DNA from: Nothophaeocryptopus gaeumannii
Lineage: Eukaryota > Ascomycota > Dothideomycetes > Mycosphaerellales > Mycosphaerellaceae
Length of the DNA stretch: 64,000 nt
Reading direction: 5' to 3'
Assembly: GCA_031771865.1 (NCBI GenBank)
Contig: JASISA010000010.1
Coordinates: 2,108,001-2,172,000, forward strand
Shown: positions 23,921 to 35,097 of the stretch, one piece after another
Layout: each line of letters begins with the position of its first letter
Position numbering within the stretch: the first letter of the stretch is position 1
The notes under the pieces: model-generated
What the model saw: only the letters and a program-made list of their open reading frames with translations
Databases searched by the model: none
What the model was told of the DNA's origin: nothing
Program-made: the position numbers and the translations under genes

Positions 23921-24322
23921 CTACGATGACTTCGTCTTCTCCTTCGCGGCGTCCTTTACATCCTCAGCTTTGCGCTCGGCTTCCTTCGCTCCGGAGCTGG
24001 CGGCGGACTTGGCTTTGCCGGCGGCTTCCTCTATAACACACGCAAGCGATTAGCATCGAGTTCCGCACCATACACAAGCACAGTAAGAGCAGCGAGCGGA
24101 GCGGGTTCAAGCCCAGAACGAGCTTCAAGAGTTTTGGGGCAGGCGGGCTGAGTGGCACAGGAAGTAAGACTTACCACCCTTCTCAATTCCCTTGACAATA
24201 GTCTGGCTCACAGTCTTGTCAGCAGCCTTGAGAGTATCCTTAGCGGAGTCGACTGCGCTCTTCTGCACGCGCACCGAAGTGCTGAAGAGGCGGACGTTGC
24301 GGGCGAGTTGTTGGCGATACAT
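23921..24322 (-). CDS. Small LEA-like, probably mitochondrial protein
   Basis: Two exons, 24322-24175 and 24030-23921 (intron gtaagt...ttatag with a GCTAAT branch site), encode 85 aa. The N-terminus MYRQQLARNVRLFSTSVRVQ is a classic mitochondrial presequence. The rest is an Ala/Lys/Glu-rich amphipathic helix series with repeated units such as AVDSAKDTLKAADKTV and GAKEAERKAEDVKDAAKEK, the style of LEA-domain proteins that protect membranes and enzymes under drying or cold. Known fungal homologs are mostly named only as LEA domain proteins. The intron is required: without it the frame ends in an unlike tail. Confidence 0.7.
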
Positions 24323-24778
24323 TGTGATTGATCCGTGAGATTGGTTGACAGGTAGGTTCGGTGATGATCTTATTTGAGGTTGGAGGTCGATTTGGTTGAT
24401 GTTAGTTAGATGTCTTCGAAGTTGTGAAGAGCTGGGTGTCGTCAGCTTGTCTTCGTGTTTGTTTCCCACCCGCCTCCTCTCAACATGCAGCTTTCGTCAT
24501 TGTGACCCCAGCTTGCATCCAGAAAAGGAAGCGACCTCGGGTGGCTCACCAACCAAAGGGAAAGCGCCAGTGCACTCACGTGGCACTCACGATGGAATTC
24601 GTGAAAACTCACTTGTCGTCATTCGAGGCCTCCTGCTTCGTATGTTTCGTCTTCACATGCGCAGTATACCAAGCGAAAAGTGGGTCTATACCATCGAGGA
24701 GACTTTGGTTTGAGCCCTCAGCTCATTTTCATACATCATCAATATCTATCATCAGGCATCATTACACGCAACACCCAC
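24323..24778. other. Short intergenic stretch, nothing recognised
   Basis: Upstream of the LEA-like gene and downstream of the next esterase; no feature seen. Confidence 0.5.
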
Positions 24779-26636
24779 TCAATAATACAATCCCTTCTCC
24801 CACCACCGACACCTCTCATTCGCCGCCGGATCAACGCCCGACGTAACACCCGTAATATTTAAAATCTGAATCGACGAATTCGTCCCATACAGCGGGAAAT
24901 ACGGCACGCCCTTCTCACTCGGACTCCCATGCATCGCAAAATGCGTAATGTACTCCTGCAACGCAATCGCGACACTCGGCATCAAAGGCGCGCTGGTCGA
25001 GTTGTTGGGTCCTTGTCCATTGTAGAACGTGTAGGGGACGTCGAATCCATGCAATGCAGGCGGGACTGCGAACAGGTAGCCGTAGCTGGCGTTCCGGAAA
25101 GCGTTCTCGAGATAGTAAGCGTTGCACACGAAGACTGAATCGGAGATTGTTTGCGAAGTGCGGGCGATTTGATTCGGATACGCAGAGCTCGGGTACAGCG
25201 TATCGGTAATATACTGCTCGATCTGCGGGAAGCTGGAGAGTGTCGGCAGGAGAGTTGACACGTAACTTTCGTAGGCTGAAGCGTTCGAAACGAAGGGCGA
25301 TGTAAAGATGAGGCCTTCATCGGCGTTGTGGCCAACGAGCAACTTCAGGCCCTTTGCGTAGGCGCCTTTGGTGAGCAGCTGACCTGGTAGTTGAGGGGCG
25401 AAGATGCCGTCGACGACAGGTCCGTATGTGAACTGGCCATATGATGAGAGTCCGACCTGAATGACGTTTGCTCTTTGGAGTTGGTTGTAGGGGAGTTTTC
25501 GTGCTTGGTCTATCGTTGAGACGTTGAGCAAGCTCAGGTAGCTGTTGAATATTCGTTCTTGCTGAACGGAGGATACGAATGGTTGAAAGCCCGGTGATTG
25601 AGGAATGGCTTGTTGGAAAGGCACTGGCTTGAGCCCGCCATATGCCGTGATCTGATGCTGGACGGAGCCACCGCCTGCCGACTCGCCCATAACTGTGACT
25701 CGATTGGGGTCGCCTGCACATTTATGTGATCAGTCAAGAGATTTCGATCGGAATACTGCCGCCGAAGCTCACCTCCGAACCGCGCGATGTTCTTCTGGAC
25801 CCATTCTAACGCAAACCGCTGGTCGTAAAGCCCAGCATTCGCAGTGCCGTCGATTTGGAACGTAGGACCAGACAGCCATCCGAAAGAGCCCAGTCGATAG
25901 TTCATTGCCACGAACTATCCATATGTCAGCCACAGCCTCTCTCGTATGTTTGGCGCTTTGACAGTCTTACGACAACGCCCCGATCGCCATTATTCTGGCT
26001 TGCAGCCAAAAGCCCAGCAGGATTTCCGGAACCGCCTTTTGATCCGGCAGTGTAGCCTCCACCATAAACCCAGACCAATACAGGAGCTAGCTTTTTCTTG
26101 TGCTTCCTAGCATGGAAGATCTTCTTCGGCACATGAACGTCCAGAAATAGACAGTCTTCTGTTGTTCGCGGATCTTGAGTCGCCAGCACCTGCGAGACCA
26201 ACGCAGTTAAGTTGACATCGGCCGTGCCAAAGTCACTGGGGCTGAATTGAGCCTTGCCCTGTGAGTAAGCCTCTATGAATGGCGTAATGAGGAGATTCCA
26301 CGCAGGGTTGGCCTGTGGACAAATTCTTCCTTGAGATCCATCCTGAACAGAAGTTCGATTCTTCAAAGGTGCCTGCGGTTCGCGAAATCGTAGGTCCCCA
26401 ACTGGCGGTTGAGCATAGCGAATGTTGGAGAAGTTGTAGTATTGACCAGTCTCGTTGAAGTTTGTTGCCTGCTGAACGACGTATTTGAGATCGACTTTCG
26501 GGAGCTTCGTAGTAGGGTCTGCTCGTTCTTCAAGGTTTGCTGATTCTTCCAAATCAAGTGCGGGTCTGGCTAAGACGGAGGTTGTGAGAGATAATATTAT
26601 CGCAGCAAAAGCGAGACTTCTTGTTAGGGATAACAT
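24779..26636 (-). CDS. Secreted type-B carboxylesterase/lipase
   Basis: Three exons on the minus strand: 26636-25971, 25914-25773 and 25713-24779, 580 aa. An N-terminal signal peptide (MLSLTRSLAFAAIILSL...VLA) is followed by landmarks of the alpha/beta-hydrolase carboxylesterase family: YAQPPVGDLRF, TTEDCLFLDVHVP, VWVYGGGYTAGS, the elbow VMGESAGGGS with nucleophile Ser, the acid in HNADEGLIF and the His in LHGFDVPY. Several N-glycosylation sequons fit secretion. Substrate cannot be told from sequence. It is one of three type-B esterases in the window and differs clearly from the one at 21.6-23.2 kb, so they are not a recent duplication. Confidence 0.86.
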
Positions 26637-27564
26637 CTCGCCCTGTATAGGTGTTGAATTTCCAGGTACAACAGAGCCGGCAGAAAGAAAGCAACCAGAA
26701 GTGTGACGAAGGAAGAAAAGACGTTATAGCCAACATACCGAAGCTAGCAGTAGCCTGAAGTAGTGGCATCCTTCGACGACATTCTTGCGAGTGCAATCAC
26801 CACCAGCCGGACTTACCAGCAGCCGCGTTCAGGTATGTTCTGCGCAAAGAGATAGCTAGGGGTCAGAGTGCGGAAGCCATGGAGGCAAGATGGCACGCCT
26901 ACGACCTGCATGTACACAAACGAAGGCGCATTCGCCATGGAAATCTCAGGCCTGTCGAGATGCAGCGCTGCCCATTGGCATTGCCAGGACGCCACCAGTC
27001 GGCCGCTCGAGGCACTCGCGGCTGGCGGATTGTGTGAGACAGACCCGGCTGCAACGGCTGCGCGTGGGCATCTCGATGGCTTCCCTTGCGTGCATTACTG
27101 TGCATCGCTGTGCTTCACGGAGGAATAGCCCGCAAGCCCACGAAGACGGATGTTCGGCGCGAGCGGTGAGGAGTGTAGGTGAGGGGGAGTTTGCTAGAAG
27201 CGAAAGGATCTGGTGAGGGAGCGAAGGTTGACGAGAAAGGAAGATGCATTCATCAATCAAGTCGGACAAACTTTCAGCCGCATCGTGGCGTTTTGTGCCA
27301 GCTCACGGCATGCTGCGAGGCTCGTATGATACGATATCGATCATCACTTTTAATTGATTGCATAGATCATAGCGCAGTACACTGTGGCCGAGCTTCCTTT
27401 AGCTGTTCCGATATCCTCGAAAATCACCTTGTTCTCCAACGCCAGGATGTTGCTCCGCACCGATGGCACCCGTCTATGGGGCTCGCGTGGCATAGACGAC
27501 GCTATGTGCTGTAAACTCCACGACATCGCGTCAAGCACTTTCGATGTCCAAAGGCCCTCTTGGA
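26637..27564. other. No gene recognised (0.9 kb)
   Basis: Overlapping short frames on both strands, none with motifs or splice support. Confidence 0.45.
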
Positions 27565-28423
27565 TCACCATCCGGCCCCCCTTGTTCGACACTCACGATC
27601 CCAAGCTCGCTGCGTCAAACACCTCCACTGTTCCGCACTCGACTTCTCCTGACCGCACCCTTGTGAGACCTTCTTGCCAGTGATCGTCACCGGCTGAAGA
27701 TACTCACACCAGAACGTCCCTGTTAACGTAGAACCACAGTTATGAAAAGCGATATCCCACATCTGCCTGTCCGATGTCGTTTGAATCTCTGACACTCCAG
27801 TCTCCCGGCCGCGCCAGACATAGTCGACACGGGAGTTATCTTTGACTTTGTAGGTCAAACTGGAGTTCCTCACGGACTGGAGCGGAAAGATGCACATGAA
27901 GCCTTTGATTACAGCGAAATTGAACTCGCCACAGAAGCGTGGTATGCGAGAGGTCTCCTCGGACTTGGCCGGTATACGGAACTCTACCTCGTCCTCGTCA
28001 TCTTCGAGGCCTCTGTCTTCTTTGTTTGGATTGGAACTATCGTCGTAGATCACGAAGCTGAGGTCTCCTGGAGATTTGTACCGATTGTACCCAGATGAGT
28101 AGTTCCTTGCGATAATACTCAGCGCCAAGGGCATCTCCAATCTTCTTCACTTCCTCCTCGCAGACCACGTCCTGATTTAGATCGCGATTTTCGAATCCGT
28201 TCATTACGTTCGTCGACATTTCCAGTGGACCTGAGAAGTCTGAAAGAGCACTGCGCTTGCCAACATCTCTTGTCCCGCTTTTTGTGACCTTGGGCTGTCG
28301 TTTGGAAATCGAGCCACCTTTCTTTCTTGCCAGAGATGGACAAAATGCGTCGACATCCTTGTCGTATCGGTGCCCATAGCGGCTTACCTGGCCGAAGATG
28401 TTTCGCTGGTCTTTGCTACACAT
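27565..28423 (-). CDS. Uncharacterised fungal protein, reading frame apparently broken
   Basis: Two overlapping minus-strand frames together look like one protein. The frame from about 28423 (MCSKDQRNIFGQ) runs to about 28037 and ends soon after GAEYYRKELLIW. A second frame, open to 27565, carries SGYNRYKSPGDLSFVIYDD, an acidic stretch (EDDEDEVEFRIP) and DYVWRGRETGVSEIQ...LTGTFWCEYL. The WRGRETG...GTF pattern recurs in uncharacterised Pezizomycotina proteins, as I recall it. I see no GT-AG intron that joins the frames, so a frameshift, an assembly error or a wrong upstream frame are all possible. No function assigned. Confidence 0.42.
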
Positions 28424-28610
28424 CGCCCGAGTGGTTCGAGATATAACGTCGTTGAGGGCATGGAGTTGAGTCTTGAAAGCCGGTGGAGAACTCCTGAAGG
28501 ACAAGATTCGGACAGCGAGGGCGGATCCGTGCAATGTTGTGATTTCTGTAAAAGTAAGACATTGGTTTCTCTTTTGCTCGCGAAAAGTTTTCACGCGTCA
28601 CCAGAACAGT

Positions 28611-28712
28611 TTCGCGGTCGCCCCAACCTTTTTCGCGGTCGTCTCAAATTCTTCGCGGTCGTCTCAACTTTTTCGCGGTCGGTTGAGCTTTTTATGCGGT
28701 CATCTCAAATCA
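28611..28712. repeat. Five-copy degenerate tandem repeat, about 20-21 bp unit
   Basis: Units begin at about 28611, 28632, 28652, 28672 and 28693. Each carries a TTCGCGGTCG core (the last is TATGCGGTC) followed by a CTCAA-type spacer and a T run. It lies between the 3' ends of the unknown gene's upstream side and LCB1. Confidence 0.65.
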
Positions 28713-28835
28713 TTCGAAGTCGACTTCTGACCTGATCCGTCCATTAAAGAATACATTACAATATACACATGCTGCAATAGCATCTTCAGCATACCTTTCA
28801 GCCCCATGCCATGCCTCGTCAATCTTACATCCTAC

Positions 28836-30467
28836 CTACGCAGCAGTTCTTTGCCATTTTCGGCTCTTCATGACCGTTGTTATCGCATGCCTGATGACGA
28901 TGCCAGCCTTTTCTGTATCTTTCCTCGACAGTCCAGTTGTAACGCAGACCTTCAGAGCTGGCTGAGGCTGCCATTCGCGTTCCAAGTCTTTCGGAGTTGC
29001 GCCAAGCGCGAGCGGTGCAGCCTTCAAGCGGGTGATCAATACGCCATTGTTGAGTGCCTATGACAAGTCAATATAAGTTTCAATACCTCGATTCTTTATT
29101 GTGAGACTCACCTCATCCACACAGTCCTGCAGCAACGCCTCCTGCTCCGCTCGAGTCAGGCGTCTGTCCTGAATGTGCTGGTTCTTGAGCACGAGAAGCA
29201 TGACCGGATTGTCTGCTGCACTTGTGCATCGCACCCAGTCGCTCCTCGGATCCAGCTGGGCCTTCATGGCGCGTATATTCTCGCGCAAGTCCCGGATCAG
29301 GTTTGGCTCTTCTTGCAACAGAGTGACAGTCTCCGATGCAGTTGTGGCCAAAAAAGCTGGTAGGGCAGCCGAGAATGTATACGCAGCAGCAGATAGACGC
29401 TGGTGTTCCACAATCTCAGCAGTGCCTGCGCAGAAGCCCCCACCGCTCGATAGTGCACCCGCCAAACCGCCGATAATCATGTCGATGTTGTTCGGATCGA
29501 CATTCTGTTGCTCCGTGACACCCCTGCCTGTTCTTCCAAGCACACCATATGACCAAGTCTCATCTAAGATGAGTCTGAATTTGTACTTGAACTTCAGCTC
29601 AATGAGCTTGGGCAGATCCACCATATCTCCAACGTTCTCGAAGAGGCCTTCCGTCACAATGAACCTTCTCGTTAATGCTTTTCCTTGTCCCTGCTTGACA
29701 ACACGTTGTAGCGTGCGCTCCAAGTCTTCCATATCGTTGTGCTCGTACCAGTACACCGTGCTTCTTGAGATCTGCAGGCCTTTGCGAATTGGATAGTTTA
29801 CTGCTTTGTCTGCCACGATGATGTCGCCTCTCTTGCTGAAAGCTGGGATCACACTGCTCATGGTCGAAAAACTTTGCGCATAGATGATGGCAGCTGGTAC
29901 ACCCAGATGCGCCGCGATATCCGCCTCGCTCTTCATATGAACATCCTGAGTGCCGTAGAAGCCCGGAGGCGAGCATGGACCAACACCATACGTGCGCACA
30001 GTATTGACAGCTTTCTGAATGAAGTCTTGGTTCGATGCGAAGTTGTAGTGGTTGTAGCTGGCGAGATTGGTGACAGTCCTGCCATTTGACAGCTTTGACC
30101 GCGGAGCCGCAGGTCCTACAATGACTGGTCGCTTTTCATTCTCCAGCTTCTCGAACTCAGTCTCCTCACTGGCCAATGGCTCGGGTGTCCAATCATCTAC
30201 CAGGTCGTCTATCTCGTCCTCTGTCAGGGGCACGTTCTTGGTCTTCTTGGTGCTGTATGTGGGCGCGAGTAGGTATCGGACGGCGAAGATGAACAGGAAG
30301 AGCTCGACGGCACTACGCACAGGATCGTTCTGGTATGAAGATCTGATATAGCGGATCACAATAGAAGACCCCGGGATCTTCTGGAAAGAGGTGGCCACAT
30401 TGTCGATGAAGGCGAGCGCCGTTGATGGGAGTTCGCTGACTTGGAAGCCGGCCAATGTCGTGTTCAT
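28836..30467 (-). CDS. LCB1: Serine palmitoyltransferase subunit 1 (LCB1)
   Basis: Exons 30467-29112 and 29057-28836 (intron gtgagt...cataag-type end in catag) encode 525 aa. It forms, with LCB2, the ER enzyme that condenses serine and palmitoyl-CoA, the first step of sphingolipid synthesis. Evidence: an N-terminal membrane segment (VELFLFIFAVRYLLAP), LASYNHYNF, YGVGPCSPPGFYGTQDVH (Cys of the glycine loop), and DETWSYGVLGRTGRGVTEQ. As expected for the LCB1 subunit, the PLP lysine is missing: the site reads MIIGGLAGALSSGGGFC. The frame is open upstream to 30755 but the Arg/Ser-rich extra 96 residues have no family counterpart, so I chose the Met at 30467. Confidence 0.92.
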
Positions 30468-32135
30468 GTCGGCGCACGTCGCATGCGGTGGAGAGGTGCT
30501 TGGTTGCTGTTGCGGACTGGTCAACGTCGCATCGTCGTGCATTCGCAGCCGTGAATGTCCGATGCCAGTGTGTTCCAAGAGTTGATGTGTTAGATGTCCT
30601 CGAGAAAGAAGGCGTCTTGAACGGAACGAAACGCTTGGTCCCTGCATTGAAGCACGGATGCCCCGGGCCGAGAGTGCAGTGAGTGCCGTCGGCGGACTTG
30701 TGAAAAACGCCGATGGGAAAGCAGCTTTCACAATTTCCTTCGAGGACGCCATCACACAAATTCATACAGCACCACGGCACGGCAGAAGACATCAAGTGGA
30801 AGACGTAGAATTTTGTTCCTAAAGGAAGAGCGATGCGGCCGTGGACAACAGCATATTGACGAATCTGCCGTATCTGTGGTAGCCTCCGAAGGACAGTGTG
30901 CCAACGATGCCGGACCCATAGCCGGTCATTGTAATCATCGGCCGTTGAGCAAGCATCTCGTCCTAAGGCCTGTTCATACTTAGGAAGTTCAACGATATCA
31001 TTCTCGATTGCAGCCTCGGCACAACCGTCGCTTCTATGTAGACCCGGTCACCTATACTCTGCTACCAGGACGCATATCCTCGTACTCCAAGCACCGTTTC
31101 GTCCTCGGCTCTATGCAGCTGCAGCTTCCTGATCAGTCAATCGCCTATATGAGCCTCCAGGTATAGCTCAGCATCCCATCCATCACCCATCGGCCGAGGA
31201 CCGCACCTGCATCCAGGCACCAGCACACGTGCCAAAACTCCTCGTCGGTACCACTCTTCGACCCAAGCGCTGCATTCCAACGCAACGGTTGCTATTTGTT
31301 CAGTGCACCCCGAGAGGGAGGTAGACAGCTGTCAGCGAGCCTTCACAATCCATCAAGACTCCAGTTCTACTCTGCTATTGTTCACCACGCTGTAGAGATG
31401 AAGCCTCACGCGACCACATTCGAGCGTGCCTTCAAGAGAAACACGACCTCAACTTTTCCCTCCCACCAGCGCGACTAGCGTGTCACCCTAAGCTCACACA
31501 AACGCGTCTTCCAAACCTCAGCCGCACCTCCTACTCAACCCCGAAACCCGCCATACTCCGATGAAGTATGTGATACCACAATGCAATTCATTAAGTGACT
31601 AGATAACACTTCTTCTCTCCCATTGCACATGTTGTAAATCATACAATCCTTGCACCACCCCATCTTTTCATGGGTGCATCTCGCTGACAGGGATGCGCGC
31701 CGACGCGTTCTGCCCTGGCTTTTGCTCTCCACCGCCGAAAAATGCCCAAAGCTTCGTAGAAAAGCATCAGGATTTTTCCTTCCTCTCTCTTTCTTCTGCA
31801 CTGATTTGGCAGTGAAGCCAAGTTTCGCCGTAAGCCAAACAGTCAGTGCACTGCACTCCATACACTCCTTCTCAATAATAGCAAATCAAAAGTAGCGCCA
31901 TACCCTTTCGCTCAGCTGAAGGGACAGTTAGGGTATCCGTTCCATCCAAACCCCACTCGTACTCCAGACGTAGAAGATTTCCTCCTCCCTGCGTCTTGCA
32001 GTATTGTTTCTCCATCTCGCGGTATTGTTGCACGAGCATGTTATAATGCTCTTCTGAGGCATGGTAGCCCCATCGTTGTTAAAATCGTATCGTAAAAGCC
32101 ATCAGAATCGGACATAGGGAAGTGATTTTCGACTT
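30468..32135. other. No gene recognised (1.7 kb)
   Basis: Upstream of LCB1 and downstream of the Whi5-like gene. Contains short frames only; no RNA gene or repeat recognised. Confidence 0.5.
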
Positions 32136-33324
32136 TCACTTTCTCAGCTCGCCGCCAAGCTCCATACCAAGACCCTCGCTCCTATTACTGCGAGTCATGG
32201 ATGGGCTGGTGGCAGGAGGCATAAGACTGTTAAAATCAAGTCGACGGCGAGCAGAAGCACCGGGTGTCCTGCCGGCGATAGGTGTGCGGTTGAACGTCCC
32301 TTGTGCTGGGCTCGGAGTCAAGGTCACAAAGTCGCCAAAGTTGAAAGTGGTGCCGGGCGTATTAGGCCCGAACCCGAGGAAGCCGTTGCCAGTGGTGCCG
32401 GGGGTCATGTGTGACGAGGGAAGCGGTGTCGATTTGCAGGGTGGTGTAGAGGGTGGCTGGATGACTGTTCTGGCTCGAGATGCGTTTACAGCCGGGGAGG
32501 GTGAGGTGGCGAGATACATGAGCAGGTCTGCTCCGTCATCTCCTGTCTTCGGTGTTCGTGACCAGGATACTTGGTTTATCTTTCTCATATGTCGATCAGG
32601 CGGAGGTGTTCGTGGCGGAGAAGATGTGATTCGCATGGTGTTGTTGATGCTGAAGCTAGTGATAGGGAGATCGGCATCGTCCTCTTCACTGAATTCGGGT
32701 GACGGCGGGTCGTCGGGTATGGTAGAGGTCTCTGACATGAAGGATAGATGTGATGGTTGTGAGGACGGGAAGCGGGCATGCTTCGTCTGCTTGATAGGCG
32801 AAGACTCTGGCAAGCCTTCTCTCTTCTTCCATGTAGCCTGACGAGCAGCAGCGCCTCTTGTCCGACGGCCAGTAGCCGCACCTGATGCTGCGAACTGTTG
32901 TACGTCTATAGGTTTGATTCTCTTGTTCCTGTAGCTGCCGCCGGATCGAGGGAGGTCATTGGAGAAGAGCGGCTCGGTGAGAGGGGAGGAAGCCAGGCCA
33001 TTGCTGGAATGCAGGCGGCTGGAGGTGGTAGAAGCAGTGTCGGAGATGGTGTCGTTGCTCGATGCAGGTCTCTTTCTCCTCAGCTGCTCTTCGACCCGAG
33101 GCTCAATGGCATCTAAGCTGAGGTTTTCCCATCCATGTTGAATCTTGACGTTGGCCAGTGCGAGACGGTCTTGGAGAGTTCTGGTCATCTGCGATGCAAA
33201 AGCCAATGAGCAAACGCAGGAGTGTATGTTGCTAATATGTATTGCTTACCTTAGAGACTTGCACTCTTCGCATGACCTTTGTTGCAACATCTTCCGGCCG
33301 CTCCACCCTCGCGCTCGCTGCCAT
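32136..33324 (-). CDS. Whi5/Nrm1-like G1/S transcriptional repressor
   Basis: Exons 33324-33250 and 33188-32136 (intron gtaagc...atcgcag) encode 375 aa. Just after the splice junction lies TRTLQDRLALANVKIQHGW, matching the short helical Whi5/Nrm1 motif (LQ.RL.LA..K...GW) that binds SBF/MBF-type G1/S transcription factors in yeast. The rest is disordered and rich in SP/TP sites (SSPPRTPPP, TSPSPAV, TLTPSPAQG), the usual targets of cyclin-dependent kinases, plus basic runs that could serve nuclear import. The start is uncertain: the frame is open further upstream and includes more SP sites, so an extra N-terminal exon is possible. Confidence 0.65.
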
Positions 33325-35097
33325 GGTGTGAGCAGAGGGGTAATGCTCTCGATGCAAGCCACAATCTCCGAAGCGCCCAGCTGGGAGAGGGCGGCACAAT
33401 GGTAGATGGACAGAAGAAGACCTGTTCTTCTCCGTAGTAGATGTATGCAAATCCGGAGAGCTGAAGCCAGTGATCTCACGATGTACTAGACCGGGTGTAT
33501 TCTCAAGTACGCAGGGAGTCGAGAGTGGACTGAGGTCGTTTGGCGGCAGTGGTGAAAGCTGGTTGCCGTTAATTGGATGCGTTAGTGTTGCGCATTGGTA
33601 CGTGCGCCACGAGCGATGTCTTTCAGATCGTCGATTTGAGGATCTTGGCCCGGAATGGCTATGATTGATCTGTAGCAAAGAAACTGCCCGCGGAAGTGAA
33701 TTCGAGACTGGCTATGGAGTTGTAGAGTGCAAAAGAGTTCAGAGGTTACAAAAGCTTTGGGGTTGGGTTGTAGGACAGTAGGAGGTATGCTGTGAAACGC
33801 AGATGGGAGTCCCGAGCGGAGCTCCGAGGGTGTGTGTGCCTGATGGCGCCTGGAGTGTGCCTGATCTGTGGAACGGCGCTCACTCCGAGCCGGCGGAAAT
33901 TGATCAGGACTCAACTCGACGACTGCACCTGTTCAACGACTGTATCACGTTGCTTGGTCACAGTCATTACTTGAGAAGGCTCGCAGCAGATTCTGCGCCG
34001 CACACCAGGCCGTCGCATGCTGGTTTCCGGCGGCAACCCAGAATTCCCTCCCACATCCAACTTCCTTGCATACGCGGTTGCTCCCGACAATAAGGGACGC
34101 CATTTGATATGCTGCCGGTCGGCCACGTCAATATGAGAGTAGCGTCCACCTGGGCCGGACTCTGCTTCTCTCAACATCCGAAGCAGTATTTGGACGGAGG
34201 TACTTGCATAAGATTGCTCGGTCACTATGTGCTTCTTGTCCTATTCCAATCCTTTCGTTGGGAGGACTCTACTATTCTTATGCTTGAGCTCTGCTGAGCT
34301 GTATGTGCTGCATATGCAGCGCAGCCACCAAACAGCTGTCGCAGCTACACCAGGATGCATAGATAAGCGCTTTGATCGTCACCGCACCAAGATGCTGAAT
34401 CGTGACACATGCGGCTATCCGACGCAGAGCAAATACGTTTGTATTTCTCTCACCGACGGCCGAACAATTGTGTCGCCAGGTCAAGGTAACCAGGTCGGCA
34501 ACAGTGTAGCTATGGTGTAGATCCAGGAGAAGTAGAAGGTAGATAGTGGTCCAGTCTGGTTGCCGCCGTAGTAGTTCTTGAAACTGTGCACTGTGCATGT
34601 CTTGGCCTGCGATTGCGCGGTCTTTTGCGGAATCCTTGCTCAAACCGCTGGAGCTGTGGACAAGCTGCTTTGCCTTCTCCCCAACCACGCCACGGTCACC
34701 GTGGCTGCTAGTTGCTCGTTGGCAACTTCACTTCACCTCTCACTTAACACAGCTTCCGCGACGCTCGTTTGTACAGCAATCTCCCCCCATCAGTCGCTAC
34801 CACCTTCGTCTATCCTCGTATCTGGAGGCGTTGACAATCCTTGGTGGGGCGTTGTCAACCCGAAACCCAATTGGAGCACTGACGTTCAAGATTACCCGCC
34901 TCGAGCCTGCCACTGCCGGACTGTTGCCGTTATTTGCGACGACAATCAGCGAGCCACGTTCTTGCCCACAGCGAGCGCCAACATATTATCAACAGGAGTC
35001 GCGAGTGCTGACAGCCTGGGAAGCCAGTCTTCCTCCGCGACGACGACGACGACGACGACATCATCCCCGTCGCCTTTCGGGTCGTCGAGTTGGCGCA
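33325..35097. other. No gene recognised (1.8 kb); divergent promoter region
   Basis: Separates the Whi5-like gene (minus) from the metallopeptidase (plus). A CGA microsatellite lies at about 35039-35058 just before the peptidase start. The plus frame is open from 34597 into the peptidase start, but that part shows no domain. Confidence 0.5.

Noticed and set aside
30468..30755. 96-residue N-terminal extension of LCB1
   Set aside because: No LCB1 counterpart; the Met at 30467 gives the expected length.
34597..35097. Upstream in-frame extension of the metallopeptidase
   Set aside because: Open but Pro/Ser/Arg-rich, with a CGA microsatellite and no family counterpart; treated as leader.
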